A stretch of 64,000 nt of DNA from an uncultured Sulfitobacter sp. GTDB lineage: Bacteria; Pseudomonadota; Alphaproteobacteria; Rhodobacterales; Rhodobacteraceae. Positions within the stretch are counted from its first letter, which is position 1. Each line of letters opens with the position of its first letter. The notes beneath the pieces were generated by a model, which was given only the letters and a program-made list of their open reading frames with translations, ran no database searches and had not been told where the DNA came from. Location of the stretch: assembly GCF_947500075.1 (NCBI RefSeq), contig NZ_CANMQS010000002.1, positions 806,001-870,000 on the forward strand, read 5' to 3'. Below, piece by piece: positions 19,664-28,976 of the stretch. A program made the position numbers and the translations under genes.

Positions 19664-20656
19664 ATGACCGATTTCCAAGACGCCAAATCCCTTGTTCAGG
19701 CCCATTATGCCGAGCTGGCGAAGGCCACGCCTGATACTGTGCCCCAGACCCTCGCCCGGCGGATGGCGGCGGAGGCGCTGTGGCGTGGCGTTGACCCCTT
19801 TGGCGTGGTCACCGGGCCGGAGGCGGCGGCAAAGGCGTTCTGGGCCCCCTATCTGTCAAGCTTTACCCATGTGAAGCGGCGCGAGGAGATCTTCTTTGCC
19901 GGGGTGTCAGAGGTGGGCGGTCCGTCTTCGGTCTGGACCTGTTCGATGGGGCATTTGCAGGGGTTGTTCGACGCACCCTGGCTGGGGATCACACCCACCC
20001 GCAAGATCGCGATGCTGCGCTATGCGGAATTCAACCGCATTGAGGGCGGACAGATCGTGGAGACGGCGTTTTTCTGCGACATCCTGCATCTGATGCGGCA
20101 GGCGGGGATCGTTGTACTGCCCACACAAACCGCGCAACATCTGGTGCAGCCGGGGCCGTTCACCGGCGACGGGCGGTTGCTGGATGCGCAAGACCCGGCG
20201 GAGGGCGTGAAAACGCTGGCGCGGATCGAGAACATGATCGGGTCGATTGATGCGGCCAATGCCACGCCCGAAGCCCGCACCCCACGTGAGGAATTGCTGG
20301 AAGACTGGACCGAGGACATGACCTGGTGGGGCCCCGAAGGGATCGGTGCGACGTATACGATTGATCGCTATATCGAGCAGCATCAGGGTCCGTTCCGTCA
20401 CCACATCTCTGACCGGACTTTTAACGGCCACCTGTGCCGGATGGCCGAAGGGCAGTATGGCGCGTTCTTTGGCTGGCCCAACCTGACCCTGACCAATGCG
20501 GGCGCGTTCATGGGTGTTGAGGGATCGGACGTGCGAGGTGATTTGCGGGTGGTGGATGTGTACCGGCGCGAGGGTGAGAAGCTGTCGGAGAACTGGATTT
20601 TCTTTGACACACTGCATTGGCTGAAGACGCAGGGGGTGGATGTTTTGGGGGGGTGA
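19664..20656 (+). CDS. Tandem SnoaL-like (NTF2 fold) protein
   Basis: The 330-residue protein has two similar halves of about 150 residues. Each looks like the SnoaL/ester-cyclase NTF2-like fold: the first around PYLSSFTHVKRREEIFFAGV and IEGGQIVETAFFCDILHLM, the second around WWGPEGIGATYTIDRYIEQH, FFGWP and ENWIFFDTLHWLK. Family members include polyketide cyclases and many uncharacterised hydrolases or dehydratases. The residues seen do not establish catalysis. The ATG at 19664 begins MTDFQDAKSLV; upstream in-frame codons carry no SnoaL features. A 14-bp palindrome lies 44 bp upstream. It is monocistronic. Confidence 0.75.
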   Translation: MTDFQDAKSLVQAHYAELAKATPDTVPQTLARRMAAEALWRGVDPFGVVTGPEAAAKAFWAPYLSSFTHVKRREEIFFAGVSEVGGPSSVWTCSMGHLQGLFDAPWLGITPTRKIAMLRYAEFNRIEGGQIVETAFFCDILHLMRQAGIVVLPTQTAQHLVQPGPFTGDGRLLDAQDPAEGVKTLARIENMIGSIDAANATPEARTPREELLEDWTEDMTWWGPEGIGATYTIDRYIEQHQGPFRHHISDRTFNGHLCRMAEGQYGAFFGWPNLTLTNAGAFMGVEGSDVRGDLRVVDVYRREGEKLSENWIFFDTLHWLKTQGVDVLGG

Positions 20657-20841
20657 GTGGGTTTGCGGACAAAGTGAAAGTTCGCTGCGGTTGCATTAGT
20701 AGCTGCATTGGGATTGCGAGGTCGTTGATCGCCGGTGATTTCCACCATTTTAATGGACTTCGGCAGAAACCATTAGCACCTCGTCGTTTTACCAACCTTT
20801 GTGCTTTTTTTGGTTTCCGATCGAGGATAACCTTTGAAGAT

Positions 20842-21243
20842 ATGCTTTATGCCATCGGAGCCGGATTGCTGCTTGGGCTACTGTCCATGCTTGTTGGTCC
20901 AAAGTCTTTATCTAGAGACGCTGGGCCGACTGGTGTATTCGAACTTGGGGAACTCGCGAATAGACTGCTTCTCGATGAGCTTGAGTCCGGCCAAATCTTT
21001 GAAATCACAGTATTCCGACAAAGTGGGAACTTCGAACGGGCAATCTACGTTCAAAGTAGAGACGAGGCGCTCAAAGAGATTGATAAGCTATTTCGTCGAA
21101 TGAGAGAAGACAACGTTCGGATTTGGGCAAATGAATCAATGGTATGCGATGTCAGGCGTCCGTACGGAAGTCTAAATGGGCGTCGAGAGGGACGCAAAAC
21201 CTGGGGCTGCCAAGTTGAAGCAATTTCTGAGGTGATGGATTAG
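20842..21243 (+). CDS. Orphan small protein in a lower-GC island
   Basis: I do not recognise this 133-residue protein. It begins with a hydrophobic N-terminal stretch (MLYAIGAGLLLGLLSMLVG), then has a mixed alpha/beta region with FEITVFRQSGNFERAIYVQS and a basic C-terminal part, ending EAISEVMD. The ATG at 20842 has GAAG a few bases upstream. Codon use is more AT-rich than in its neighbours and the gene lies between non-coding stretches with hairpins, which suggests recent acquisition. No homologue is known to me. The reading frame is open further upstream to 20617, but that part overlaps the preceding gene and looks non-coding. Confidence 0.5.
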   Translation: MLYAIGAGLLLGLLSMLVGPKSLSRDAGPTGVFELGELANRLLLDELESGQIFEITVFRQSGNFERAIYVQSRDEALKEIDKLFRRMREDNVRIWANESMVCDVRRPYGSLNGRREGRKTWGCQVEAISEVMD

Positions 21244-21518
21244 GTGCCGCCAATCATTCACAGCGCAGCATTCATTTCTTTGGCCTCAAAACAACCCTCC
21301 CAGGCTAACACCCAGCCCGGAACAAGGCGTAGCCGCCGGGCAATCGCCTGCCCCCCGCTTGGGCAGGCGATTTGGTTAGGCTGGCTGGGTCATCGAGAAA
21401 GAACACACTAGCCGCACCATATAGTGGCAGAGAACGCGTGTCAGATCGCCTTTCCGGGGCAGCCGATGGCCCGGCGCGCGGTGCGTGTTCAGGCGCCCGC
21501 GCAATGCCTTGTTGTTTC
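21244..21518. other. Non-coding stretch with a strong hairpin
   Basis: There is no supported gene here. A perfect 12-bp hairpin, AATCGCCTGCCC at 21342-21353 with GGGCAGGCGATT at 21361-21372, is flanked by an outer pair ACCCAGCC (21310-21317) / GGCTGGGT (21383-21390). GGCTAAC at 21303 and GTTAGGC at 21375 loosely resemble integron attC core sites. The rest looks like decayed repeat sequence. Confidence 0.5.
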
Positions 21519-21592
21519 GTAGGGTGCGCATTTATTGCGCACCGCACCGGGGGCCGAGATGTTGCAAGGTGCGCAATAAATGCGCGCCCTAC
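21519..21592. repeat. Inverted-repeat element overlapping the ntrX stop codon
   Basis: Two 25-bp arms face each other around a 24-base centre. The left arm (21519-21543) begins GTAGGGTGCGCATTTATTGC and the right arm (21568-21592) is its reverse complement with one mismatch. The right arm includes the ntrX stop codon at 21589-21591. The arrangement resembles REP or small MITE-like dispersed elements built on GTAGGGTGCGCA. Confidence 0.65.
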
Positions 21593-23001
21593 CCCGCAAC
21601 CTCCGCTTCCTCATCCACATGCGCCACACGCACGCCGGCCTTGGCGGACGTCACCACCCCCAGCGACTTCAGCTTGCGGTGCAAGGCACTCCGTTCCATC
21701 CCGACGAAATTCGCCGTGCGGGAGATGTTCCCGCCGAAACGGTTGATCTGGGTCAGCAAATACTCCCGCTCAAACGCTTCACGGGCCTCGCGCAGGGGCA
21801 AGGTGGCCAAAGCACCCGAGAGCACCACGCGGCCTTCGTCTTCGCCGCTGTCTTCCTCGCCGGGCAGTTCGCGGGCCTCGATCGGGCCGGTGCCGTCGCC
21901 GAGGATCAGCACCCGCTCCACCAGGTTTTTCAACTGCCGCACGTTGCCGGGCCAGACCATGGTTTGCATCAGCGCCACGGCATCCTCGGACAGCTCCCGC
22001 AGCGGCAGGCCCTGGGAGGTGTTGCATTCCTTGATGAAATGCTCCGCCAGCAGCGGGATGTCCTCGCGGCGGTCCTCAAGCGAGGGCACGGCAATCGGCA
22101 CCACGTTGAGACGATGATAGAGTTCCTGCCGGAAGGTTTCGGCTTCAATCGCCTGTTCGAGGTCCTTGTTGGTCGACGAGATCACCCGCAGATCGACCCG
22201 GACCTTGTCATTGCCGCCCACCCGCGTGAATTGCTGGTCCACCAGCACCCGCAGGATCTTGGACTGCGTGCCCAGCGGCATGTCGGCGACCTCGTCAAAG
22301 TACACCACCCCGCCGTGGGCCTGTTCCAGCAGCCCCGGCTCCACCCCGCGTTCGGCGGTTTCGCGACCAAAGAGCACTTCTTCCATGCGGTCGGGCTCCA
22401 CACCTGCGCAATTGACGGTGACGAAGGGCGCGGAGGCGCGGTTGGAATTGGCGTGGATATAGCGCGCGGCCACCTCCTTGCCCGATCCCGCAGGGCCGGT
22501 CAGCATCACCCGGCCGTTGGATTTGGTGACCTTGTCGAGTTGCCCCACAAGCGCGCGATACGCGGCGGAGGTTCCCAGCATCTCAGCCGAGGTCACATCG
22601 CGGCGCTTGAGCGAGATGTTTTCGCGGCGCAGGCGCGAGGTTTCCATCGCGCGGCGGATCACCACCAGCAACTGGTCGATGTTGAAGGGCTTTTCGATGA
22701 AATCATAGGCCCCCTGTTTGATCGCGGCGACGGCGATCTCGATGTTGCCATGACCGGAGATGATGACCACGGGCACATCCGGATTGTCGCGTTTGGCAAC
22801 CTTGAGGATGTCGATGCCGTCCATCTTGCTGTCCTTGAGCCAGATGTCGAGGATCATCAGCGCGGGCGGTTCAGAGTTGATGGCGGCCATCGCGTCATCG
22901 GAATTGCCGGCCAGCCGGGTGGCATATCCCTCGTCTTCCAGAATGTCCGAGATCAGCTCACGGATATCACGTTCATCGTCCACAATCAGGATGTCACTCA
23001 T
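21589..23001 (-). CDS. ntrX: Response regulator NtrX (AAA+ family)
   Basis: NtrX is the partner of the membrane sensor NtrY and controls nitrogen, redox or envelope genes in alphaproteobacteria. The 470-residue protein has a receiver domain (Asp52 in LDIWL, Lys104 in EKPF), an AAA+ domain with Walker A GPAGSGKE (169-176) and Walker B VVYFDEVADMP, and a Fis-type C-terminal HTH (SRTANFVGMERSALHRKL). The GAFTGA loop that contacts sigma-54 is missing: after EVLFGRE the sequence runs TAERGVEPGLLEQAHGG. It overlaps ntrY by 8 bp. An inverted-repeat element covers its stop codon. Confidence 0.95.
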   Translation of the reverse strand: MSDILIVDDERDIRELISDILEDEGYATRLAGNSDDAMAAINSEPPALMILDIWLKDSKMDGIDILKVAKRDNPDVPVVIISGHGNIEIAVAAIKQGAYDFIEKPFNIDQLLVVIRRAMETSRLRRENISLKRRDVTSAEMLGTSAAYRALVGQLDKVTKSNGRVMLTGPAGSGKEVAARYIHANSNRASAPFVTVNCAGVEPDRMEEVLFGRETAERGVEPGLLEQAHGGVVYFDEVADMPLGTQSKILRVLVDQQFTRVGGNDKVRVDLRVISSTNKDLEQAIEAETFRQELYHRLNVVPIAVPSLEDRREDIPLLAEHFIKECNTSQGLPLRELSEDAVALMQTMVWPGNVRQLKNLVERVLILGDGTGPIEARELPGEEDSGEDEGRVVLSGALATLPLREAREAFEREYLLTQINRFGGNISRTANFVGMERSALHRKLKSLGVVTSAKAGVRVAHVDEEAEVAG

Positions 23002-25243
23002 CAGTCGTCTCCAAGGTCAGCGGTTGGGGGGAATGGGCCAGCGGCAGGGTAATCACCGCCATGGCGCCGTAATGGTCTTGCCCGTCGAACACGGGCGCAT
23101 TGTCGAGCGTGAGGCTGCCGCCGTGCTCTTCGATAATCTTCTTCACGATGGGCAGGCCAAGGCCGGTCCCTTCGCTGCGGGTGGTCACGTAGGGTTCAAA
23201 CAGCCGCGCGCGGTCTTCGGGCAGGCCGATGCCATTGTCCGCGATGGTCAGTTGCACGGCATCCTCGGTGAGTGTCATGCGCACCATGATCTGCGGGTCC
23301 AGATTCTCGGGCGGTTTCTTTTCCTTCAGGCTTTCAATGGCTTCGCCTGCGTTCTTGATCAGGTTTGTCAGCGCCTGAGAGATCATCGTGGCATCCACAT
23401 CGACGCTGGCCGGGGTCTCTGGCAGTTCGGCGGTGATGCGCACATCGGGTTGGCCGGTCTGTTGCAACAGCACCGCGTCGCGCACCAGATCGGCAAGGTT
23501 TTCGCGCGCGGTCTGCGGCTCCGGCATGCGGGCGAATTTGGAAAACTCATCGACAATGCGACGCAAATCGCCGGTCTGGCGGATGATGACGCCGGTCATC
23601 TGGTCGAGCTTTTCGGCGTCCTCCCCTTCCAGCGTGCGGCCGAATTTGCGTTTGATGCGTTCGGCAGACAGCTGGATCGGGGTGAGCGGGTTCTTGATCT
23701 CATGCGCGATGCGGCGGGCCACGTCGCCCCATGCCGCCATCCGCTGCGCGCTGACCAGATCGGTGACGTCATCAAAAGCCACCACATAGCCTTCGAGCCG
23801 CCCGTCATCCGCGCGCCGGGTCGCCATCCGCACCAGCAGGTTTTCCTGCGCGCCTTGGCGGGAGACTTTCACTTCGCCCTGCGCCACTTCGCTGGGGCCA
23901 TCGCGCAAGGCTTTGAACAGCGGGCCAAATTCCGGGACCGCAAGGGTCAGGTCCAGCGATTGCTGGTTCTCGGACCAATCCAGCAGCCGCATGGAGGATT
24001 TGTTGACGAAGGTCACCCGGCCTTCGGGATCAAGGCCCACCACACCGGAGGTGACCGAGGACAGCACAGAATCGAACAAGCGGCGGCGGCGCTCAATCTG
24101 CCGGGTGTTGTCCAGCAGCGTTTCGCGCTGCCCGCGCAATTGTTTGGTCATCTGGTTGAAATAGCGGCTGAGCATGGCGATTTCGTCATCGCCGTCTTCT
24201 TCGCGTACCCGCACATCCAGATTGCCGGCCCCAACTTGCTGCGCGGCACCGGTCAGCCGCCCCACAGGTCCAGAAAGGCGTTCGGCAAACCACAGGCCCA
24301 GCCAGACAGCCGCAAGGATCAGGATCACTGCAAAGGCGACATAGAGCAGTCCGAAGTTGAACAGCAGCCGCCCCCGTTCGGATTCGAGCTGTTGGTAGAG
24401 GCGCACGGTTTCCTTGGTTTCATCCAGCAGGGACAGGATGTCCCCGTCCACATCGCGGCTGACATAGAGGAACCGATCCGCGAAGGTCTCCATCGGGACC
24501 AGCGCGCGGAATTCGTTGTTGTCCCAGTCCTGAATGACCAGCAGCCCCTCATCGCGGGCCTGTGTCAATTGGGTGGCGGAGGGCGCTTCGTAGTCGAAAA
24601 GGTAGGAGCGATCCCCGCGCGCACGGATCTGGGAGGTGCCGTCAATCAGGTAGGCTTCGCGCAGGCCCCGCTGGATCAGCCGCTGCCCCTCGCCCAGCAG
24701 TTCTGCGTCCCCGCGCGGCACGCCCTGACGGCGGGCGTTGTCGATGCTGCGTGCCAGCGCTACGGCATCTGCGGTCAGATCCTCGCGTTGTTCGCTTTCA
24801 TAGGCCTGCGCGGCGGCAAGGGAATTGCCCACCACCCCGCGCACCCGGTCAGAGAACCACCCCTCAAGCCCGACATTCACGGTGAGGCCGGCAAAGACGG
24901 CCACGGTGACCGTCGGGATCAGCGCCATGGCCGCAAACACCCCTGTCAGGCGCAGGTGCAGACGCGAGCCCGCTGATTTCGCGCGCCGCGCGGCAATCAG
25001 GCGCGCCACCTGGCTGAGGACCAGAGCCGCGACCACAAGCACATAGACAAGGTCAGTGAGAAGGATCAGCCGCAGGCCCGGCGCATCGGCGCGCTGGCCC
25101 AGCGGGCCCAGCACCAGATAGGTAACAGCCGCCAGCACAGGCCCCAGCACCACCAGCCCAAGGGTTGCCCAGTTGCGCAAACGCTTGATGCGCCGCAAAC
25201 GTCCAAGACGTTCCAGTGTGATCCTGCGTGCCCGGGATGCCAC
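22994..25243 (-). CDS. ntrY: Membrane sensor histidine kinase NtrY
   Basis: The 749-residue inner-membrane kinase phosphorylates NtrX. The N-terminus has three or four transmembrane helices within about residues 20-110, then a large extracytoplasmic region, another helix near 295-315 and a HAMP linker (LTGAAQQVGAGNLDVRV). A PAS domain (about 385-490) precedes the HisKA box RRIAHEIKNPLTPIQLSAER with His near 515. The HATPase ends with GTGLGLPIVKKIIEEHGG. The length matches NtrY proteins. The gap to ntrC upstream is 101 bp, so a second promoter is possible. The start overlaps nothing. Confidence 0.95.
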   Translation of the reverse strand: MASRARRITLERLGRLRRIKRLRNWATLGLVVLGPVLAAVTYLVLGPLGQRADAPGLRLILLTDLVYVLVVAALVLSQVARLIAARRAKSAGSRLHLRLTGVFAAMALIPTVTVAVFAGLTVNVGLEGWFSDRVRGVVGNSLAAAQAYESEQREDLTADAVALARSIDNARRQGVPRGDAELLGEGQRLIQRGLREAYLIDGTSQIRARGDRSYLFDYEAPSATQLTQARDEGLLVIQDWDNNEFRALVPMETFADRFLYVSRDVDGDILSLLDETKETVRLYQQLESERGRLLFNFGLLYVAFAVILILAAVWLGLWFAERLSGPVGRLTGAAQQVGAGNLDVRVREEDGDDEIAMLSRYFNQMTKQLRGQRETLLDNTRQIERRRRLFDSVLSSVTSGVVGLDPEGRVTFVNKSSMRLLDWSENQQSLDLTLAVPEFGPLFKALRDGPSEVAQGEVKVSRQGAQENLLVRMATRRADDGRLEGYVVAFDDVTDLVSAQRMAAWGDVARRIAHEIKNPLTPIQLSAERIKRKFGRTLEGEDAEKLDQMTGVIIRQTGDLRRIVDEFSKFARMPEPQTARENLADLVRDAVLLQQTGQPDVRITAELPETPASVDVDATMISQALTNLIKNAGEAIESLKEKKPPENLDPQIMVRMTLTEDAVQLTIADNGIGLPEDRARLFEPYVTTRSEGTGLGLPIVKKIIEEHGGSLTLDNAPVFDGQDHYGAMAVITLPLAHSPQPLTLETTDE

Positions 25244-25344
25244 CCGCTGCCCTCACCGATGATGTGGTGCATTGCTGCACCTACCGCCATATTATGTGGT
25301 CCTGATCGGGAGAGTCCCCCAATGGCCACGGTTATGTGGCTCTT

Positions 25345-26715
25345 TTACATCATCTTTCGACCCCGTGTCACCTTAATATCGAGATCATTGATCTTCTTGC
25401 GCAGGGTATTTCGGTTAATGCCCAGTAAATCCGCACATTTTGCCTGATTGCCTGCCGTAGCCGACAGCGCGATCTGGATGAGCGGTGCCTCGATTTCGCG
25501 CAGGATCCGGGCATAGAGGCCCGGTGGCGGCAACATACTCCCATGCTGATCGAAGTAGCGCCGCAGGTGGCGTTCCACGCTTTGGCCCAGCCGTTCGGTG
25601 TTCGCTTCGGTCTGCAACGGCTCTGCGGTGGGTTGCGCGCCCAGGACCTGTTCGGCTTCGGTCTGGGTGATCTCCGTGGCGCGGCTGGTCAGGGCAAGTT
25701 GGCGCATGGCGTGTTCAAGCTGGCGCACGTTGCCGGGCCATGGGTAGGTGGCAAAGACCTTCGCGGCCCCGGCAGAGAGTTGCCGCAGTGCCGGCGCGCC
25801 GCCATCACCGCGGCTGAGGAAATGCGCGGCGAGCAGGTCGATATCCTCAACCCGGTCGCGCAGGGCGGGCACATGGAGCGTCGCCCCCGACAGACGGTAA
25901 TAGAGATCGCGGCGCAGTTTGTCCTCTTTCATCGCGGCGGCCAGATCGGACTGGCTGGTGGCCAGAAAACGCGGGGTGTATTCGCCCGGTGCGTCCATCA
26001 TGCGCACGATACGGGCCTGAATGTCCGCGGGGATGTCGGCAATCTCATCAATCAGGAGCGTCCCGCCGCGCACGCGGGCAAGGATGCGTGCAGGCCCTTC
26101 GATGTCTTGCAGATCGCCGCCCGTGACGGTGACAAACGGCAGGCTGCGCCGGTCTGAAAAATCGTGGATTGCGCGGCCGATCAGGGATTTGCCGGTCCCG
26201 CTTTCGCCCCAGATCAGCACCGGCAGGTCGGTGTTCATCACCCGCGCCACCAATCGGTAAAGCTGCTGCATCACCGGGGTGCGTCCGACCAAAGGCAGAT
26301 CATCGCGGTCGGGATCGCTGCTGCTGGCGGCAGGCACCTTGCGCCCCGGCCCGCTGCGGTCCAGCGCGCGGGCGGTGCGTTTCATCAGATCAGGCAGATC
26401 GAAAGGCTTGGGCAGGTAGTCAAAGGCGTCCGCTTCTTCCGCCTTGATCGCGGTCATGATGGTGTTCTGGGCAGAGATCACGATGACTGGCAGATCGGGG
26501 CGGTCGTCCTGAATTTTCGGCAGCATTTCCAGACCGTTGCCATCGGGCATTGCGACATCCGTGATCACCACATCGCCGCGCCCTTCGCCCACCCAGCGCA
26601 TCAGCGTGGTCAGGCTGGAGGTGGCATGAACCTTGCAGCCGGCACGGGTCAGCGCCTGTGTCAAAACCGTGCGGATCGTGCGGTCATCGTCTGCGACCAG
26701 AATGGTGCCGTCCAT
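25345..26715 (-). CDS. ntrC: Nitrogen regulator NtrC (GAFTGA-less type)
   Basis: NtrC activates nitrogen-assimilation genes when phosphorylated by NtrB. The 456-residue protein has a receiver (Asp53 in ITDVAMPDG, Lys103 in LPKPF), an AAA+ domain with Walker A GESGTGKS (170-177) and Walker [12 protein letters not shown], and a C-terminal Fis HTH ([18 protein letters not shown]). The segment that should carry GAFTGA is deleted: [22 protein letters not shown] leads directly to Walker B. Rhodobacter capsulatus NtrC is known to lack GAFTGA and to act with sigma-70 polymerase. Three bases separate it from ntrB. Confidence 0.95.
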   Translation of the reverse strand: MDGTILVADDDRTIRTVLTQALTRAGCKVHATSSLTTLMRWVGEGRGDVVITDVAMPDGNGLEMLPKIQDDRPDLPVIVISAQNTIMTAIKAEEADAFDYLPKPFDLPDLMKRTARALDRSGPGRKVPAASSSDPDRDDLPLVGRTPVMQQLYRLVARVMNTDLPVLIWGESGTGKSLIGRAIHDFSDRRSLPFVTVTGGDLQDIEGPARILARVRGGTLLIDEIADIPADIQARIVRMMDAPGEYTPRFLATSQSDLAAAMKEDKLRRDLYYRLSGATLHVPALRDRVEDIDLLAAHFLSRGDGGAPALRQLSAGAAKVFATYPWPGNVRQLEHAMRQLALTSRATEITQTEAEQVLGAQPTAEPLQTEANTERLGQSVERHLRRYFDQHGSMLPPPGLYARILREIEAPLIQIALSATAGNQAKCADLLGINRNTLRKKINDLDIKVTRGRKMM

Positions 26716-26718
26716 GTC

Positions 26719-27792
26719 TTAACTCTCCTTGGATGTGTCGGGAACGCGGGGCAGTGAAATGCGAAATGTCGTGTGGCCGGGGACCGAGTTGACGGAAATC
26801 CAGCCGTCATGTTCCGAGATGATCTTGCTGACCAACGCAAGCCCCAGCCCCGTGCCGTTTTCACGGCCAGAGACGAAGGGATCAAAGATGTCGCCCTTGA
26901 TGTTCTCCGGCAGGCCCGGGCCGTCGTCGATAATCTCGATCTGCAAGGGCAGAGATTGGCCAGACCCATCGGCGCGGCGCATGCGGAAGGAATGTTCGTA
27001 ATAGGTGTGCAGGCGGATGGTGCCACCCCCCTCTCCCGCAGCCTCTGACGCATTGCGCAAAAGGTTCAGCACCACTTGCAGCAGTTGGTCCTTGTCGCCC
27101 CATGAGGGCGGCAGCGAGGGGTCGTAGTCTTCCTTGATGCGCATCTGCGCGCCGAACCCCAGCAAGGCAGAGCGGCGGGCGCGGTCGAGGACATCATGCA
27201 GGTTGACGGGTTTGCGTTGCGGTTCAGACAGGTTGCCGAACTGCTCCACTTGCCCCAGCAGTTTCACGATGCGGCGGCTTTCGGCGACGATCAGGTCGGT
27301 CAGTTCCAGCTCCTCTGCGGGCAGGTTCATCGACAGCAGTTGCGCAGCGCCGGTGATACCGGCAAGTGGGTTCTTGATCTCATGGGCGAGCATTTCGGCC
27401 ATGCCGATGGCGGATTTGGCAGCGGATTTCACCGAATGGCTTTGCGTCATGCGCCCGGCCAGTTCACGGGGGGAGATCATCATCAGCATGTGATCCGCGG
27501 TGTTTGCGAGCGGCGCGATTTGCAGCGCGCATTGCAGCGGCGCGCGTTGGCCGGTGCCCACATCCACGTCGTTGACAAACAGGGGTGTGGAGCTGGCGCG
27601 GGCACGCTCAAACGCGGGCACCAGCGGGTGATCCACCGCCAGCATATCCCACAGGGGTTGGCCCTGAATGGATTTGGCAGAGGCGTTGAAGAACCCTTCG
27701 GCGGCTGGATTGACGTCGACGATCCGGTCTTCGCCGTCGATTAACAGCGTCGGCACCGGCAGGGAGGCCCATATGCTGCGGTCGGAATTCAT
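26719..27792 (-). CDS. ntrB: Nitrogen sensor kinase NtrB
   Basis: NtrB is a soluble kinase/phosphatase controlled by PII that sets the phosphorylation of NtrC. The 357-residue protein has an N-terminal PAS domain (LPVPTLLIDGEDRIVDVNPA), the HisKA box MLAHEIKNPLAGITGAAQLL with His137, and a HATPase domain with LLRNASEAAGEGG and GTGLGLALVSKIISEHDG. It overlaps dusB by 4 bp and precedes ntrC by 3 bp, so the three genes are read as one unit. The length and motifs are standard. Confidence 0.96.
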   Translation of the reverse strand: MNSDRSIWASLPVPTLLIDGEDRIVDVNPAAEGFFNASAKSIQGQPLWDMLAVDHPLVPAFERARASSTPLFVNDVDVGTGQRAPLQCALQIAPLANTADHMLMMISPRELAGRMTQSHSVKSAAKSAIGMAEMLAHEIKNPLAGITGAAQLLSMNLPAEELELTDLIVAESRRIVKLLGQVEQFGNLSEPQRKPVNLHDVLDRARRSALLGFGAQMRIKEDYDPSLPPSWGDKDQLLQVVLNLLRNASEAAGEGGGTIRLHTYYEHSFRMRRADGSGQSLPLQIEIIDDGPGLPENIKGDIFDPFVSGRENGTGLGLALVSKIISEHDGWISVNSVPGHTTFRISLPRVPDTSKES

Positions 27793-28775
27793 GCCGCCGC
27801 CGCCCGCGGCTGCGGGATCATGGCGCTGCGGATGAGGGTCAATGTGCTCTCCGGACTGGCGGCGGTGAGCACCTGATTGCGCAGGGGGGCTGGCGTCGCG
27901 CAGTGATCCATGTACCAGCCCAGATGTTTGCGCGCCACGCGGGCCCCCAGCGGCAGGCCATAGAAGCTGAGCAGCGCCTCATAGTGGCGCGCGACAAGAT
28001 CCGCGAAATCAGTGCCTTGGGGGATGTGGGGCGCGGGGGTGCCGTAGAGGTGATGGGCCACTTCGGCCAGCAGCCACGGCTTGCCCCGTGCCGCGCGGCC
28101 GATCATCACGCCGTCTGCGTTTGAGCGTTTCAGCGCCTGTTGCGCGGTGGCGGCATCCATGATGTCACCATTGGCGATCACGGGAATGTCGAGCGCGGCT
28201 TTCACCGGCCCAATGGCGGTCCAATCGGCGCTGCCTTTGTAGAACTGACACCGCGTACGGCCATGGATGGTGACCATACGGATGCCCACGTCCTGCGCGC
28301 GTTTGGCGATGTCAGCGGCGTTCATCATCGCATCATCCCAGCCCAGACGGGTTTTCAATGTGACGGGCACATCGACAGCTTCTACCACCGCTTCGATCAG
28401 GCGCAGGGCGTGATCGGGTGTTTTCATCAGCGCGGAACCGGAGGCCCCTTGCGTGACCTTCTTGGCCGGACAGCCCATGTTAATGTCGATGATCCGCGCG
28501 CCCTGCCCGGCAATGATCCGTGCAGCTTCGGCCATGGGGGCCGCTTCGCGCCCGGCAATCTGGACGGAGGTGCCTTCAATACCCAAGCCCAGTTCCGCTT
28601 TTTCGCGCGTGCCGGGGCGCTGGGTCAGCAGTTCCTGCGAAGCCACCATTTCAGACACCACCAGCCCCGCGCCAAAGCCCGCGACCAGCGCGCGGGTCGG
28701 CAAATCGGTGATCCCGGCCATGGGGGCCAGAAAAACAGGCGGGGAAAGGTCAAGTGGCAGGGCAGCCGCGGGCAT
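27789..28775 (-). CDS. dusB: tRNA-dihydrouridine synthase DusB (NifR3)
   Basis: DusB reduces specific uridines in tRNA to dihydrouridine with FMN and NADPH. The 328-residue protein shows LAPMAGITDLPTRAL at the N-terminus, the signature DINMGCPAKKV with the catalytic Cys102, and the phosphate-binding loop NGDIMDAATAQQALKRSNADGVMIGRAARG. In Rhodobacter and Azospirillum the same gene was named nifR3 because it heads the ntrBC operon, and the order dusB-ntrB-ntrC-ntrY-ntrX is seen here. The promoter should lie in the 201-bp gap divergent from ispF. Confidence 0.96.
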   Translation of the reverse strand: MPAAALPLDLSPPVFLAPMAGITDLPTRALVAGFGAGLVVSEMVASQELLTQRPGTREKAELGLGIEGTSVQIAGREAAPMAEAARIIAGQGARIIDINMGCPAKKVTQGASGSALMKTPDHALRLIEAVVEAVDVPVTLKTRLGWDDAMMNAADIAKRAQDVGIRMVTIHGRTRCQFYKGSADWTAIGPVKAALDIPVIANGDIMDAATAQQALKRSNADGVMIGRAARGKPWLLAEVAHHLYGTPAPHIPQGTDFADLVARHYEALLSFYGLPLGARVARKHLGWYMDHCATPAPLRNQVLTAASPESTLTLIRSAMIPQPRAAAA

Positions 28776-28976
28776 GTGCTTAATCCTTGAGCATCTCCCC
28801 TTGGTTTAGCCATTCCCTTGGCCCATCACAACAAAACTGAGGTCATATTCGGGGGCTGTCGGTGTTGTTTGCTTAAAAATTAGGCGCTTTGGCCGATGGT
28901 GACGGCCCGTCATATCCGGTTGCCATCCCGGCCGCTGCGGCGGATAACCAAGCACAGCGTACCGCAGGAGGCAGAA

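Noticed and set aside
21303..21381. Integron attC site
   Set aside because: The core boxes pair over only five bases, the central hairpin is offset with a 32-base one-sided bulge, and there is no integrase or second cassette. Kept as a weak finding only.
21305..21547. 80-codon minus-strand frame within the hairpin region
   Set aside because: It is read through the GTAGGGTGCGCA inverted repeat and the hairpin and shows no protein-like pattern.
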